Shown here: piece after piece, positions 42,411-54,499 of the stretch
How positions within the stretch are numbered: the stretch's first letter is position 1
Layout of the letters: every line of letters begins with the position of its first letter
Assembly: GCF_000425425.1 (NCBI RefSeq)
Contig: NZ_AUDK01000015.1
Coordinates: 50,527-114,526, forward strand
Direction: 5' to 3'
DNA from: Flavobacterium daejeonense DSM 17708
GTDB taxonomy: Bacteria > Bacteroidota > Bacteroidia > Flavobacteriales > Flavobacteriaceae
Length of the DNA stretch: 64,000 bases
Program-made: the position numbers and the translations under genes
The notes under the pieces: model-generated
Told to the model about the DNA's origin: nothing
Databases searched by the model: none
Seen by the model: only the letters and a program-made list of their open reading frames with translations

Positions 42411-44093
42411 ATGAAAAAAATATTTCTATTAAAATCTTTATGCATTTTTACTGCAATAGTATTATTCAGTTATACCGGCTTATTTGCTCAGGAAAGTAAA
42501 TTAAATTTAGTAGTGCAAACTATTGAGGATTCTAATAAATATGATGCAAAGAAAAAAGCTGAAATAGACAGTATTCGAACTATTTTAAAGAGCACAAAAA
42601 AAAGTGACGTTTTATCACTTTATAATCTAAATACCGAAATGTTTTATCGCTTTAAAGTTTTTCAACGGGATTCGGCATTTTATTATGGAATTCAAAGTAA
42701 AACACTGGCACAACAATTACATGATAAATCGTTTTTAGCGACTGCTAATATGAATCTGGCGGATATTTGTGTGTCATCAGGAATGTATAAAGAAGCACTG
42801 GATTTTTTGGAACCTTCTAAAATAGATGATAAAAATACCAATTACAATACGCTTTATTATGGTATTTTGGGACGTTGTTACGGTGATATGGCTGAATATA
42901 GTAATACGCCCTATTTTAATAAACAATATTTAAATTTAGCCCATTTATATCGGGAGAAAGCTCTTTCGTTAACAGAAGACGACACTTTTTTTCATTATTT
43001 TTTAGAGGCTTTTAATAAGTTTAAAGAAGACAAATTACAAGAATCATTTTCTGATTTTAAAACCCTTTTACAAAAGAAAAATCAGCCTCATGACCAGGCA
43101 TTAGTGCATTATATGCTTGGCGAATTGTATCAACAATTAGGAAATAATGACAAAGCAATTTCGCATTTTTCGGAAGCTGTAATTTCTGATATTAAAACTT
43201 CAACCAAAGAATCCTTAGCCATCATCAAGCTTTCGGAACTCTTATTTAAAAAAGGTGATTTGAATAATGCTTCAATCCTCATCAAAAAGGCAAATGAAGA
43301 TGCTTCTTTTTATGGCGCCCAACAGCGAAAAATTCAGGTTGGAGCTATATTGCCTCTTGTAGAACAAGAAATACTTAAACTCGTTGAAAAAGAAAAGCAA
43401 AGATTATACTGGCAATATATCATTGTAAGTATATTTTTGATTATAGCTATTTGTTTTGCAATTATTATCTACAATCAAAATAGAAAGCTTACTAAAGCAA
43501 GGAAAATTATTGCTGATGCGCATCAAAATTTAAAGCAAATTAACAAGCAGCTATTAAAAGTAAATGATAAAATCAAATCTCAGAATATAGAAATCAAACA
43601 TGTTAATAGCCAACTTTCTGAGGCAAATAAAATTAAAGAAGAGTATCTCGGATTGTTTTTTACACAATACGACGGCATTTTTGAAAAATTTAATGCCTTT
43701 ATAAATTCGATGAAAAAAAACATTGAAGAAGAAAGATACGACAAAGTAAACCGTACGATTTTAAGTTATAATTTAAAGAGAGAAAAAGAAAAGTTATTAG
43801 AGAATTTTGACAAAGCTTTTGTGAGTCTGTTTCCTAATTTTATAAAAGAATTTAACTCTTTAATGAAAGAAGAACATAAAATTCTATTAGACAAAGAGCA
43901 GGTTTTAACTAAGGAGTTACGAATTTACGCTTTAATTCGTCTGGGAATTACACAGAATGAAATTATAGCGCAAATTTTAGGCTATTCTGTTAATTCTATT
44001 TACGCTTACAAAACCAAAATACGAAATAATTCGTCAATTAATAAGGAAGATTTTGATAAAAAACTACTCAAAAACACTACTTTAAAGCTATAA
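42411..44093 (+). CDS. SusR-like membrane regulator (DUF6377/TPR)
   Basis: About 560 residues from the ATG at 42411 (a TTG lies 6 bases upstream in frame). Signal-like N-terminus ending GLFAQ, TPR-type helical repeats in the periplasmic part (about 30-320), a membrane span (WQYIIVSIFLIIAICFAIIIY, about 335-356), a coiled coil (KQINKQLLKVNDKIKSQN) and a C-terminal helix-turn-helix (ELRIYALIRLGITQNEIIAQILGYSVNSIYAYKTKIR). The layout matches the SusR class, which activates starch- and dextran-type loci in response to alpha-glucosides. It lies directly upstream of an alpha-glucan locus. Confidence 0.8.
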   Translation: MKKIFLLKSLCIFTAIVLFSYTGLFAQESKLNLVVQTIEDSNKYDAKKKAEIDSIRTILKSTKKSDVLSLYNLNTEMFYRFKVFQRDSAFYYGIQSKTLAQQLHDKSFLATANMNLADICVSSGMYKEALDFLEPSKIDDKNTNYNTLYYGILGRCYGDMAEYSNTPYFNKQYLNLAHLYREKALSLTEDDTFFHYFLEAFNKFKEDKLQESFSDFKTLLQKKNQPHDQALVHYMLGELYQQLGNNDKAISHFSEAVISDIKTSTKESLAIIKLSELLFKKGDLNNASILIKKANEDASFYGAQQRKIQVGAILPLVEQEILKLVEKEKQRLYWQYIIVSIFLIIAICFAIIIYNQNRKLTKARKIIADAHQNLKQINKQLLKVNDKIKSQNIEIKHVNSQLSEANKIKEEYLGLFFTQYDGIFEKFNAFINSMKKNIEEERYDKVNRTILSYNLKREKEKLLENFDKAFVSLFPNFIKEFNSLMKEEHKILLDKEQVLTKELRIYALIRLGITQNEIIAQILGYSVNSIYAYKTKIRNNSSINKEDFDKKLLKNTTLKL

Positions 44094-44311
44094 AAACGCC
44101 TGATTTTCTATATTATTATTTGATTTTAAAATATTATAAAATGAATAAAATCAAGGTTTTATATTAAATTTAACCTAAAAACAGGCTGTATTTTTCTATA
44201 CGTTTTTTTTGGAGAGTATTCTCGACATGTTATTTATGCAATTTTGTATTGAAAGTGTTTTTTACCAAACACAATCAAAACTAAAATAACTAACTAAAAA
44301 ATTAATGTATT

Positions 44312-47300
44312 ATGAAAATTACTTCATTAAACAGGGCTAAACCATCCCTGTGTTTCTTAATTTTTCTTCTCCTTCCATTCTTTATGATGGCTCAAAACGG
44401 AAAAATTAAAATTACTGGAAAAGTATTGGATGAAAGCAACCAACCTTTGCCAGGCGCCTCGGTTTTACTTAAAAACAGTAATCAGACTTCCATTACCGAT
44501 TTTGATGGAAAATTCGAAATTACGGTATCTAATGAAAATGCTGTTTTAAGTATATCTTTTATTGGGTATAAGACCAAAGATATTAGCACAAATGGTCAAA
44601 CAGCATTAACTGTAAATCTGGAATTAGAGTCTGAGTCATTAAATACTGTGGTTGTAATTGGGTACGGCGAGGTAAAATCAAAAGATTTAACAGGATCCAT
44701 TTCCACGGTTAAACTGGCCGACATCAATAAACAGCCTGTTGCCAATGTGGGTGATGCTATTCAGGGACGTGCCGCCGGTGTTCAGGTGATTACTTCCGGA
44801 AAGCCTGGTGATAATCCAACTTTTAGAATTAGAGGTACCGGGACCATTGGGAATAATGATCCATTGATTGTTGTTGACGGAATGCCTTTAACCGGAGGAC
44901 TGAATCAAATAAACATGAATGATGTTGAAAGCTTACAAATACTTAAAGATGCTTCTTCAACTGCTATTTATGGAGCAAGAGGTGCCAATGGAGTGGTAAT
45001 TATCACAACTAAAAGAGGTTCTGTTGGAAAATCTTCATTATCATTTGATTTTTCTACCGGAATATCTCAAGCAACCGATATACTTCCCGTTTTAAATGCT
45101 TCCCAGTTTGCCAGTTTGCATAACGATATTTTAAATAATGCCGGATTAACACCAAATCCTGACTTTCAAAATCCTGAATCCTTAGGAAAAGGCACGGATT
45201 GGGTAGATGCCTTTTTCAAAACAGGGATTCAAAATAACTACACGATGTCCTATTCTGCCGGTAATGAGAAAACAAAAGTTTACACTTCCTTAAATGTTTT
45301 TGATCAAAAAGGAATCATCATCAATACCGATTATAAGCGTTATATTTTACAGTTTAATACAGATACTAAAATCTCTGATAACATCAAATTCGGGAATAGT
45401 TTAAAATTAAACCATGATATAAAATCACAAGGGGACTATAATATTCAAAATGCACTGATTTCACTTCCAACACAACCTATTTACAGAGAAAATGGAAATT
45501 ATTCAGGACCAATAGGGCAAGCCATATATTCTGGTGATGTTGATAATCCAATTGGTAAAGCTAATATTATTGATAATTCGACTAAAGGCTATAATGTTCA
45601 AGGAAATATTTTTGGAGAGCTTACTTTTTTGAAAAACTTTAAATTCAAAACTCTTGCAGGAGCTGAAGCTAATTTTTGGAAGAGCAGAACCTGGGCACCA
45701 ACCTATAATTGGGATTCTAAAATAGGACAAAATGCTTTTTTATCCGAATCTTCAAATCAGGCAATTACTTTATTATTGGATAACACATTGACTTTTTCTA
45801 AAAAGTTTGATAGTGGTATAAATCTAACGGCTGTTGTCGGAACGAGTGCACAACAAAATAAATTCGAATATATCAGTGGTTCTATTCAAGATTTTCCAAG
45901 CGAAAGTACACAAACTTTAAATAATGGTATCGCGCAAAGTACTTTACATGGTAGTGGTTCCGAATGGGCAATTTTTTCCACATTTGCCAGAGCTAATTTC
46001 GATTATAAAAGTAAGTATTATGCAACAGCAACAGTACGTAGAGACGGTTCATCACGATTTGGCACAGGAAATAAATACGGAACATTCCCTTCTGCTTCAT
46101 TAGCCTGGAGAATTTCAAATGAAGATTTTTTTAAATCAAAAAGTGTAAATGATTTGAAATTACGATTAGGTTATGGAGTTACAGGAAACCAGGAAATTGG
46201 TAATTATTCCTTTTCTTCTAACTACAATACCTATCTGTATAACTTTAATGGGAATTTTGTTAGTGCCGCCATTCCAACGGTTTTGCCTAATTCGAATGTT
46301 AAATGGGAATCTCAGGAACAATATAACATTGGTTTAGATGCGTCATTTTTTAACGAGAGAGTTAATCTTACTTTGGACGCTTATATTAAAAACACTAACG
46401 ATATGTTAGTGCCTCAGTCGGTACCGGTAACATCTGGTTATTCAGACATCTTTGTACCTTATATTAATGCCGGAAAAATTAGAAACAAAGGAATTGAATT
46501 GGTTATTAATACCAAAAACATTCAAAAAGATAAATTTAGTTGGAATACAGACTTTGTTTTTTCATTAAATAAAAATAAAGTAATCGATCTAAATGGTGAT
46601 GCTCCACTAGTAACAGGAGGTTTAGGCTTAAATTACAATGTTTCAAGAATCAAAGAAGGATTGCCAATCAATGTATTTTACGGATTTGTTCAAGATGGTA
46701 TTTTCCAAACTCAGGCTGAAGTAGATAACCATGCTATTCAAGTACAGGGAACTTCTTCGAGCAACAGTACATCAGCAGGAGATATTAGATTCAAAGATTT
46801 AAATAATGACGGTTTGATTACAGATGCTGACCGTGCCTATATTGGAAATCCAAACCCTGATTTTTCAGCTTCTTTAAACAATACACTTACATACGGTGAC
46901 TTTAGTCTAAGCGTATATTTACAAGGGGTTTATGGAAATGATATTTTCAATGCTAACAGATTGTATAATGAAGCGATGTCCATCACCACCAATCAATCTA
47001 CTGCTGTACTAGGAAGATGGACAGGACCGGGAACAAGTAACAGTATGCCAAGAGCTGTTTATGGAGACCCAAATAACAACAACAGAGCATCTTCAAGATA
47101 TATCGAAGACGGTTCCTATTTAAGAATTAAAAATGTAAGTCTTACGTACAATATCCCAACTGATTTTGGAAAAGATAAAATTTTTGACTACGCAAAAGTA
47201 TATCTGTCAGGTCAAAATTTGTTCACATTTACAAAATATAGTGGGTTTGACCCAGAAGTTTCTACTAATGGCATTGACAACAATATCTATCCTGTTACAA

Positions 47301-47335
47301 GAATTATTTCTCTTGGTTTAAATGTTGGATTTTAA
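44312..47335 (+). CDS. SusC/RagA TonB-dependent outer-membrane transporter (alpha-glucan locus)
   Basis: A 1007-residue protein with signal peptide, carboxypeptidase-regulatory-like domain (GKVLDESNQPLPGASVLLKNS), plug with STAIYGARGANGVVIITTKRGS and the barrel to the C-terminal strand. It would import isomalto- or maltooligosaccharides. Only moderately similar to the first SusC in the window by motif. First gene of the operon, 11 bases before SusD; 219 bases separate it from the regulator, including an imperfect GAGA/TCTC palindrome near 44213. Confidence 0.95.
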   Translation: MKITSLNRAKPSLCFLIFLLLPFFMMAQNGKIKITGKVLDESNQPLPGASVLLKNSNQTSITDFDGKFEITVSNENAVLSISFIGYKTKDISTNGQTALTVNLELESESLNTVVVIGYGEVKSKDLTGSISTVKLADINKQPVANVGDAIQGRAAGVQVITSGKPGDNPTFRIRGTGTIGNNDPLIVVDGMPLTGGLNQINMNDVESLQILKDASSTAIYGARGANGVVIITTKRGSVGKSSLSFDFSTGISQATDILPVLNASQFASLHNDILNNAGLTPNPDFQNPESLGKGTDWVDAFFKTGIQNNYTMSYSAGNEKTKVYTSLNVFDQKGIIINTDYKRYILQFNTDTKISDNIKFGNSLKLNHDIKSQGDYNIQNALISLPTQPIYRENGNYSGPIGQAIYSGDVDNPIGKANIIDNSTKGYNVQGNIFGELTFLKNFKFKTLAGAEANFWKSRTWAPTYNWDSKIGQNAFLSESSNQAITLLLDNTLTFSKKFDSGINLTAVVGTSAQQNKFEYISGSIQDFPSESTQTLNNGIAQSTLHGSGSEWAIFSTFARANFDYKSKYYATATVRRDGSSRFGTGNKYGTFPSASLAWRISNEDFFKSKSVNDLKLRLGYGVTGNQEIGNYSFSSNYNTYLYNFNGNFVSAAIPTVLPNSNVKWESQEQYNIGLDASFFNERVNLTLDAYIKNTNDMLVPQSVPVTSGYSDIFVPYINAGKIRNKGIELVINTKNIQKDKFSWNTDFVFSLNKNKVIDLNGDAPLVTGGLGLNYNVSRIKEGLPINVFYGFVQDGIFQTQAEVDNHAIQVQGTSSSNSTSAGDIRFKDLNNDGLITDADRAYIGNPNPDFSASLNNTLTYGDFSLSVYLQGVYGNDIFNANRLYNEAMSITTNQSTAVLGRWTGPGTSNSMPRAVYGDPNNNNRASSRYIEDGSYLRIKNVSLTYNIPTDFGKDKIFDYAKVYLSGQNLFTFTKYSGFDPEVSTNGIDNNIYPVTRIISLGLNVGF

Positions 47336-47346
47336 AAAATAAAAAG

Positions 47347-48828
47347 ATGAAATTTATAAAAATAATAGCTTTAACATTAGCAATTTTTGCTAGTACCCAA
47401 TGTTCTAATGACTTTTTAGATAAAGCTCCTTTAGACACGATAAACACTTCCAATTACCCAACAAATGCAAATGAATTAGTGACGTTAGTTAATGGTGCTT
47501 ACCAACCTTTGCAATGGCCTAAATTGTACAATTTAAGAATGTGGACTTCAGATATTATGGCCGGAAATAGTATTGTAGGTGCAGGAGGTGGAACAGATGG
47601 AATTGAGACACAGGATATGTCTAATTTTGTAACCAGTACAGATAATCAAGGTGTATTAGACATTTGGAGAGGTCCATGGCCTGGTATTTTAAGGTCAAAC
47701 ATTGTATTAAGTGTTGCTCCAGATTTAAATATTGATGAAAATATCAAAAATCGTTCAATGGGAGAAGCCTATTTCCTGAGAGCCCATTATTATTTCATTT
47801 TAGTACGCTTTTTTGGTGATGTGCCTTTAATTACAAATCCGGGAAGTTCTAATACTGATTTGTTTCCAGCTAGAGTTTCTAAAGATTTAGTTTATGAACA
47901 AATTATTTCTGATTTAGAAACTGCTGCAGAATTATTACCTAATAAAAGTGACTACTCAGGTAGTGATATTGGGAGAGCCAATAAAGGAGCAGCTTTAGGA
48001 GAATTAGCAGAGGTCTATTTGACACTGGGAAACAACTGGCAAAAAGTGGTTGATTTGACTACACAAATTGAAGGTTTAGGATTTGATTTAAATACCAACT
48101 ATGCCGATAATTTTAACCCTGTAACAGAAAATTCAAAAGAGTCTTTATTTGAAGTGCAATATGCAAGTGATGGAGGTTATAGTTTTTGGGATAATGAAAA
48201 TCAGGCATCGTGGACAAGTCCGTTTATGGGGCCAAGAGGAGCCAATTTTGTTGGTGGCGGTTTTGGATGGAATCAGCCAACACAGGAATTTATCGATTCT
48301 TATGAAGCGAATGACAAAAGAAAAGATGTAACTGTTTTTTATGACGGAGCGCCAGCTTTTGATGGGAAAAACTATCAAAGCAGTTATTCTACAACCGGAT
48401 ATAATGTTAGAAAATTTTTGGTGCCCTTAAGTGTTGTTAGTTCCTATGATAATAGTCCTATGAATTTTCCAATACTTCGTTTTTCTACTATTTTATTGAT
48501 GAAAGCAGAGGCTTTAAATGAATTAGGACAAACATCTCAAGCTGAAACTCCTTTGAATAAAGTTAGAAATCGAGCCGGACTTCCAAATATTGTTACCGGA
48601 TTATCAAAAGAACAGTTTAGAGAAAAGGTATTGCATGAACGTAGAGTTGAATTGGCATTTGAAGGGCAAAGATGGTTTGATTTAGTACGGGTACTCAATG
48701 GTCAATACGGACTAGATTTTCTTCATTCTATAGGAAAAACAAATGCCGCTACTAAACATTTATTATTTCCAATACCACAAATTGAAAGAGACAGAAATCC
48801 AAAATTAACTCAAAATCCTGGGTACTAA
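47347..48828 (+). CDS. SusD/RagB glycan-binding lipoprotein (alpha-glucan locus)
   Basis: A 493-residue lipoprotein (IFASTQC, Cys19, followed by SNDFLDKAPLDTINTSNYP). Helical repeats and the C-terminal signature LHERRVELAFEGQRWFDLVRVLNG are typical. Caps the SusC partner on the outer surface. Lies between SusC and the SusE/F-like gene with short gaps of 11 bases each. Confidence 0.95.
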   Translation: MKFIKIIALTLAIFASTQCSNDFLDKAPLDTINTSNYPTNANELVTLVNGAYQPLQWPKLYNLRMWTSDIMAGNSIVGAGGGTDGIETQDMSNFVTSTDNQGVLDIWRGPWPGILRSNIVLSVAPDLNIDENIKNRSMGEAYFLRAHYYFILVRFFGDVPLITNPGSSNTDLFPARVSKDLVYEQIISDLETAAELLPNKSDYSGSDIGRANKGAALGELAEVYLTLGNNWQKVVDLTTQIEGLGFDLNTNYADNFNPVTENSKESLFEVQYASDGGYSFWDNENQASWTSPFMGPRGANFVGGGFGWNQPTQEFIDSYEANDKRKDVTVFYDGAPAFDGKNYQSSYSTTGYNVRKFLVPLSVVSSYDNSPMNFPILRFSTILLMKAEALNELGQTSQAETPLNKVRNRAGLPNIVTGLSKEQFREKVLHERRVELAFEGQRWFDLVRVLNGQYGLDFLHSIGKTNAATKHLLFPIPQIERDRNPKLTQNPGY

Positions 48829-48839
48829 AAGATACGATT

Positions 48840-50312
48840 ATGAAAAATATTTTTATAAAAACACTTTCTATTCTTGGTACTCTATTTTTAGTACTAATGA
48901 ATGCTTCTTGTGAAGATGTATTAAATGATTCTAGCCTGAATCAAAATGACGAATTAACACTTACTGTTTCCAACTCAGAAATGGTTTTAGATGAACGTCA
49001 ACCTAATGATAAATTAACATTTATTTGGACAACGGGAACAAATGAAGGGACTAGTGCTTCCATTAGTTATGTCCTTCAAATAGATAAGGAAGGAAATAAT
49101 TATGCCTCAGCAATTGATTATGAAATGGGAGCCAATTCATATTCATTTTCTTTAAGTTCGGCTACTTTAAACACTATTTTAATAAATACTTTTGGTGTGC
49201 AACCGGGAGCTACGCAAAATTTTGAAGCCAGAGTTATTGCTACGGTTGCGAATGAAAATGTTGACCCTCAAATAGCCAGTGCTACGTTTTCAGTAACAAC
49301 TTATTTACCGGTTTCAAAAGAATTGTATATTATCGGAAGTGCCACTTCTGTAGGTTGGGATATTGCTAATGCATTGCCATTTACACTTTCGTCCTCTAAA
49401 CCTGGAATCTTTATATATCAAGGGGTTTTAAGTGTGGGTTCTTTCAAATTACCTGTTAGTAAAGAGGGGTGTTTCTGTCAGGATTTTTATACCCAAAATG
49501 CAACAGATATCACAAAAATGGTTCATAATATTGAGGGCAGCGGTGATGATTTGCAATGGGAAATTACGCAAGCCGGACAATATAAGATTACGGCAGATTT
49601 ATTGAATTTAACGATTACTATAGAAGCAGTTTCAGGACCGGCATTTTCTCATATTTATATTGTGGGTGATGCTTCTCCAAGCGGATGGGATATTAATACT
49701 CCAAGAGAATTTACTCAAAGTCAAGACAATCCATTTATTTTTACTTACGAAGCTCATTTAACGCAGGGTAGTTTTAAAATTCTTGCGGGTGCTACTGGAG
49801 ATTGGTGCGGCGAATGGTTCCGCCCTTTGACTGACGGTCAGGCATTATCTTCAACTGCTGTGGAACAAAATTCAGGCTGTACAGTGGATAACAAATGGAA
49901 TGTTGGAGCAGGTGAGGTTGGTCGCTATAAAATCACTTTGGATACACAAAACAATACCATAAAAATACAAAAAGTAAATTTATACATCATTGGTGATGGT
50001 GGGCCAAATGGCTGGAATATCGCAACTCCAACCGCTATGACTTACACTAATGGCAATTATATTTATACCGGACCGCTTGGAAGTGATAATGCAACCGGAG
50101 AATTTAAAATTTCCAAATTTAAAGGCGACTGGTGCGATGGCGACTGGTTAAACGCTGCAACTGCCAATCAATCCATATTAAACGGGAATTATATCATTAC
50201 TCATGCTTGTGATGGTCCCGATAATAAATGGAAACTGCAAACAGGAAATGCAGGTAATTACCAAATTACTATCAATTTAGACAATGGCACAATGACCGTT
50301 GTTCCTCAATAA
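48840..50312 (+). CDS. SusE/SusF-like starch/dextran-binding lipoprotein with three repeats
   Basis: A 490-residue lipoprotein (lipobox NASC, Cys24, then EDVLND, an acidic export-type tail). An N-terminal Ig-like domain (about 40-150, with a conserved TFIWTTGTN) precedes three homologous domains starting ELYIIGSATSVGWD (about 161), HIYIVGDASPSGWD (about 271) and NLYIIGDGGPNGWN (about 380), each with a WCGEW or WCDGDW-type aromatic patch. They match the carbohydrate-binding modules of SusE/SusF. Expected to hold alpha-glucan at the surface, not to hydrolyse it. Confidence 0.88.
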   Translation: MKNIFIKTLSILGTLFLVLMNASCEDVLNDSSLNQNDELTLTVSNSEMVLDERQPNDKLTFIWTTGTNEGTSASISYVLQIDKEGNNYASAIDYEMGANSYSFSLSSATLNTILINTFGVQPGATQNFEARVIATVANENVDPQIASATFSVTTYLPVSKELYIIGSATSVGWDIANALPFTLSSSKPGIFIYQGVLSVGSFKLPVSKEGCFCQDFYTQNATDITKMVHNIEGSGDDLQWEITQAGQYKITADLLNLTITIEAVSGPAFSHIYIVGDASPSGWDINTPREFTQSQDNPFIFTYEAHLTQGSFKILAGATGDWCGEWFRPLTDGQALSSTAVEQNSGCTVDNKWNVGAGEVGRYKITLDTQNNTIKIQKVNLYIIGDGGPNGWNIATPTAMTYTNGNYIYTGPLGSDNATGEFKISKFKGDWCDGDWLNAATANQSILNGNYIITHACDGPDNKWKLQTGNAGNYQITINLDNGTMTVVPQ

Positions 50313-50321
50313 TTAAACTTT

Positions 50322-50349
50322 AGGCCAATCTACAACGGATTGGTCTTTT
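50322..50349 (+). terminator. Intra-operon terminator-like hairpin before GH66
   Basis: AGGCCAATC (50322-50330) pairs with GATTGGTCT (50338-50346), nine positions with one G-U, then a T run. It lies between the glycan-binding gene and the GH66 gene and could reduce read-through into the enzyme genes. Confidence 0.5.
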
Positions 50350-50362
50350 TAAACAAAAAATC

Positions 50363-52126
50363 ATGAAATATTTTATTAAAAATAGTATTAAATGTGCTGT
50401 CCTTACACTGTGTTTTACGGCTTGCAGCAGCAATGATACCGGTTCGTCTTCTATTCCGGAACCACCTGTTGAGACAATTACATCCATCACAATAAAAACA
50501 GATTATGCAAAATATGCGCCTGGTGTAACGGTTCACTTTACGATTGATAAATTACCTGAAAACGGGGTCATACGGTATAAATATTTGAATACTATTTTAT
50601 CAGAAGAAGTACTGACTGGGACGAACTGGTCCTGGACTCCTCCTGCTGAAGATTATAAAGGTTATTTGGTGGAAATATTTAAAACAGTAGATAATGTAGA
50701 AACCATTTTGGCAACAACTGCCATTGATGTTTCTTCTGATTGGACTAAATTTCCGAGATATGGTTTCTTATCCAAATTTGGAACGATGACTGATAATCAA
50801 ATAACAGCCGTTTTGGATAATTTAAAAGATTATCATATTAATTCGTTGCAATATTACGATTGGGGAAATAAACATCATGCCCCATTAAAAATGAGCGGAA
50901 GTTCTCCTGCTGCCAGTTGGCTGGATATTGCCGGGAGAACCATGTCTTTTAATACCGTTAAAACGTATATTGATAAAGCACATGAAAGAAATATAGCTTC
51001 TATGAGCTATAATTTATTGTACGGAGCCTGGAGTGATTTCAGTAACGACGGGGTTTCAAGTGAATGTTTTTTATATAATGATCAAAATCATACTAACATA
51101 AACAAACATGATTTACCGGATTCCTGGCAAAGTGATATATTAGTAACTAATCCCGCTAATACGGCCTGGCAAAATTATATTTTTGATAAAACCAAATTGA
51201 TTTATCAAAATTTAAATTTCGACGGCTGGCATTTGGATCAGTTAGGTGACCGTGGAAATGTTTATGATTACAACGGAAATTTGGTAAAAGTAAATGAGAC
51301 ATTTACTCCTTTTCTTCAAAATTTGAAACAACGTTTCCCAGATAAAAAAAACATGCTGAATGCCGTGTCTCAATACGGGCAATCAAATATTTTAAGTACC
51401 CCTGTGGATGTTGCTTATACCGAAGTTTGGGGACCACGAGACGGATACAAAGATCTGGCTGACGTGATTCAGGGAAATAATAGTCTTTCCAATAACTCAT
51501 TAAACACTGTTTTAGCGGCTTATATGGATTATGATAAGGCAAATGGTACCGGATTTTTTAATACTCCCGGAGTATTGCTGACTGATGCTGTAATTTTTGC
51601 TTTTGGTGGCGCACATTTAGAATTAGGAGAACACATGTTATCCAAAGAATATTTTCCACATGATAATTTACAAATAGATGGTGAACTAAAAAAATCACTT
51701 ATTGAGTATTATGATTTTTTGGTGGCTTATCAAAATCTGTTACGTGACGGAGGGGATTTTAACACTCCAATTATAGGTTCAGGAGATGGTAAAATAAATT
51801 TAAAAGCATGGCCCCCGGCTTATTCTAATGTAGCGGTGGTAGGGAAAAAAGTAGTTAACAAACAATTGATTCATTTAATCAATTTTACTAATGCAACAAG
51901 TTTAAATTGGAGAGATTCGAATGGGGAACAGGCAACTCCTGCCAAAAAGAGCAATATGATTCTTAATCTTCAGAATAATCAGGCGGTAAGCAAAGTTTGG
52001 TATGCTTCTCCGGATTTTGATGGTGGAGCTTCAAAAGAATTGTCCTTTAATCAGGTAGGAGGGAATTTAGTTTTTAAAATTCCATCCCTTCAATATTGGG
52101 GTATGATAGTAGTAGAATATTTATAA
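50363..52126 (+). CDS. GH66 endo-dextranase, surface lipoprotein
   Basis: A 587-residue lipoprotein (CFTAC, Cys21, followed by SSNDTGSS). N-terminal Ig-like domain (about 38-125), then the GH66 TIM barrel. Catalytic nucleophile in FDGWHLDQLGD (Asp292) and acid/base in AYTEVWGPRDGY (Glu354), equivalent to the Asp/Glu pair of streptococcal dextranase. Cuts alpha-1,6 linkages of dextran internally. This is the strongest evidence that the locus is for dextran. Cycloisomaltooligosaccharide glucanotransferases share the family, but no CBM insertion typical of them is visible. Confidence 0.88.
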   Translation: MKYFIKNSIKCAVLTLCFTACSSNDTGSSSIPEPPVETITSITIKTDYAKYAPGVTVHFTIDKLPENGVIRYKYLNTILSEEVLTGTNWSWTPPAEDYKGYLVEIFKTVDNVETILATTAIDVSSDWTKFPRYGFLSKFGTMTDNQITAVLDNLKDYHINSLQYYDWGNKHHAPLKMSGSSPAASWLDIAGRTMSFNTVKTYIDKAHERNIASMSYNLLYGAWSDFSNDGVSSECFLYNDQNHTNINKHDLPDSWQSDILVTNPANTAWQNYIFDKTKLIYQNLNFDGWHLDQLGDRGNVYDYNGNLVKVNETFTPFLQNLKQRFPDKKNMLNAVSQYGQSNILSTPVDVAYTEVWGPRDGYKDLADVIQGNNSLSNNSLNTVLAAYMDYDKANGTGFFNTPGVLLTDAVIFAFGGAHLELGEHMLSKEYFPHDNLQIDGELKKSLIEYYDFLVAYQNLLRDGGDFNTPIIGSGDGKINLKAWPPAYSNVAVVGKKVVNKQLIHLINFTNATSLNWRDSNGEQATPAKKSNMILNLQNNQAVSKVWYASPDFDGGASKELSFNQVGGNLVFKIPSLQYWGMIVVEYL

Positions 52127-52302
52127 AATGAGACTGAATCTGCCTTCCAATTGAGTAAGTTTTTTATAGCAATAAAAATATCTAATTGGTTTGGTTTTAA
52201 AAAAAATGTTTGGTTATTTTTTTAATGCAATTGTAGTACAAATTAGAGAATAAATAAAAATGTTTATCCTCCCCAACAAAAGGAGGCAGATTCAATCTCA
52301 TT
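52127..52302. repeat. Inverted-repeat-bounded element between GH66 and GH97
   Basis: The left end reads AATGAGACTGAATCTGCC (52127-52144) and the right end GGCAGATTCAATCTCATT (52285-52302), pairing 17 of 18 positions and extending inward by three more. The total is 176 bases, with an AT-rich interior that encodes nothing. It starts directly after the GH66 stop. It looks like a MITE-type insertion, or alternatively a large intercistronic hairpin. No clear target-site duplication. Confidence 0.5.
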
Positions 52303-52365
52303 ATTAAATTAAAATCGCCTTGTGACAGAATAAATTGATACGCAGCTAAAGAATTAAAATAATAA

Positions 52366-54483
<2,118 letters not shown>

Positions 54484-54499
54484 TTAAATAAACTTAGTT

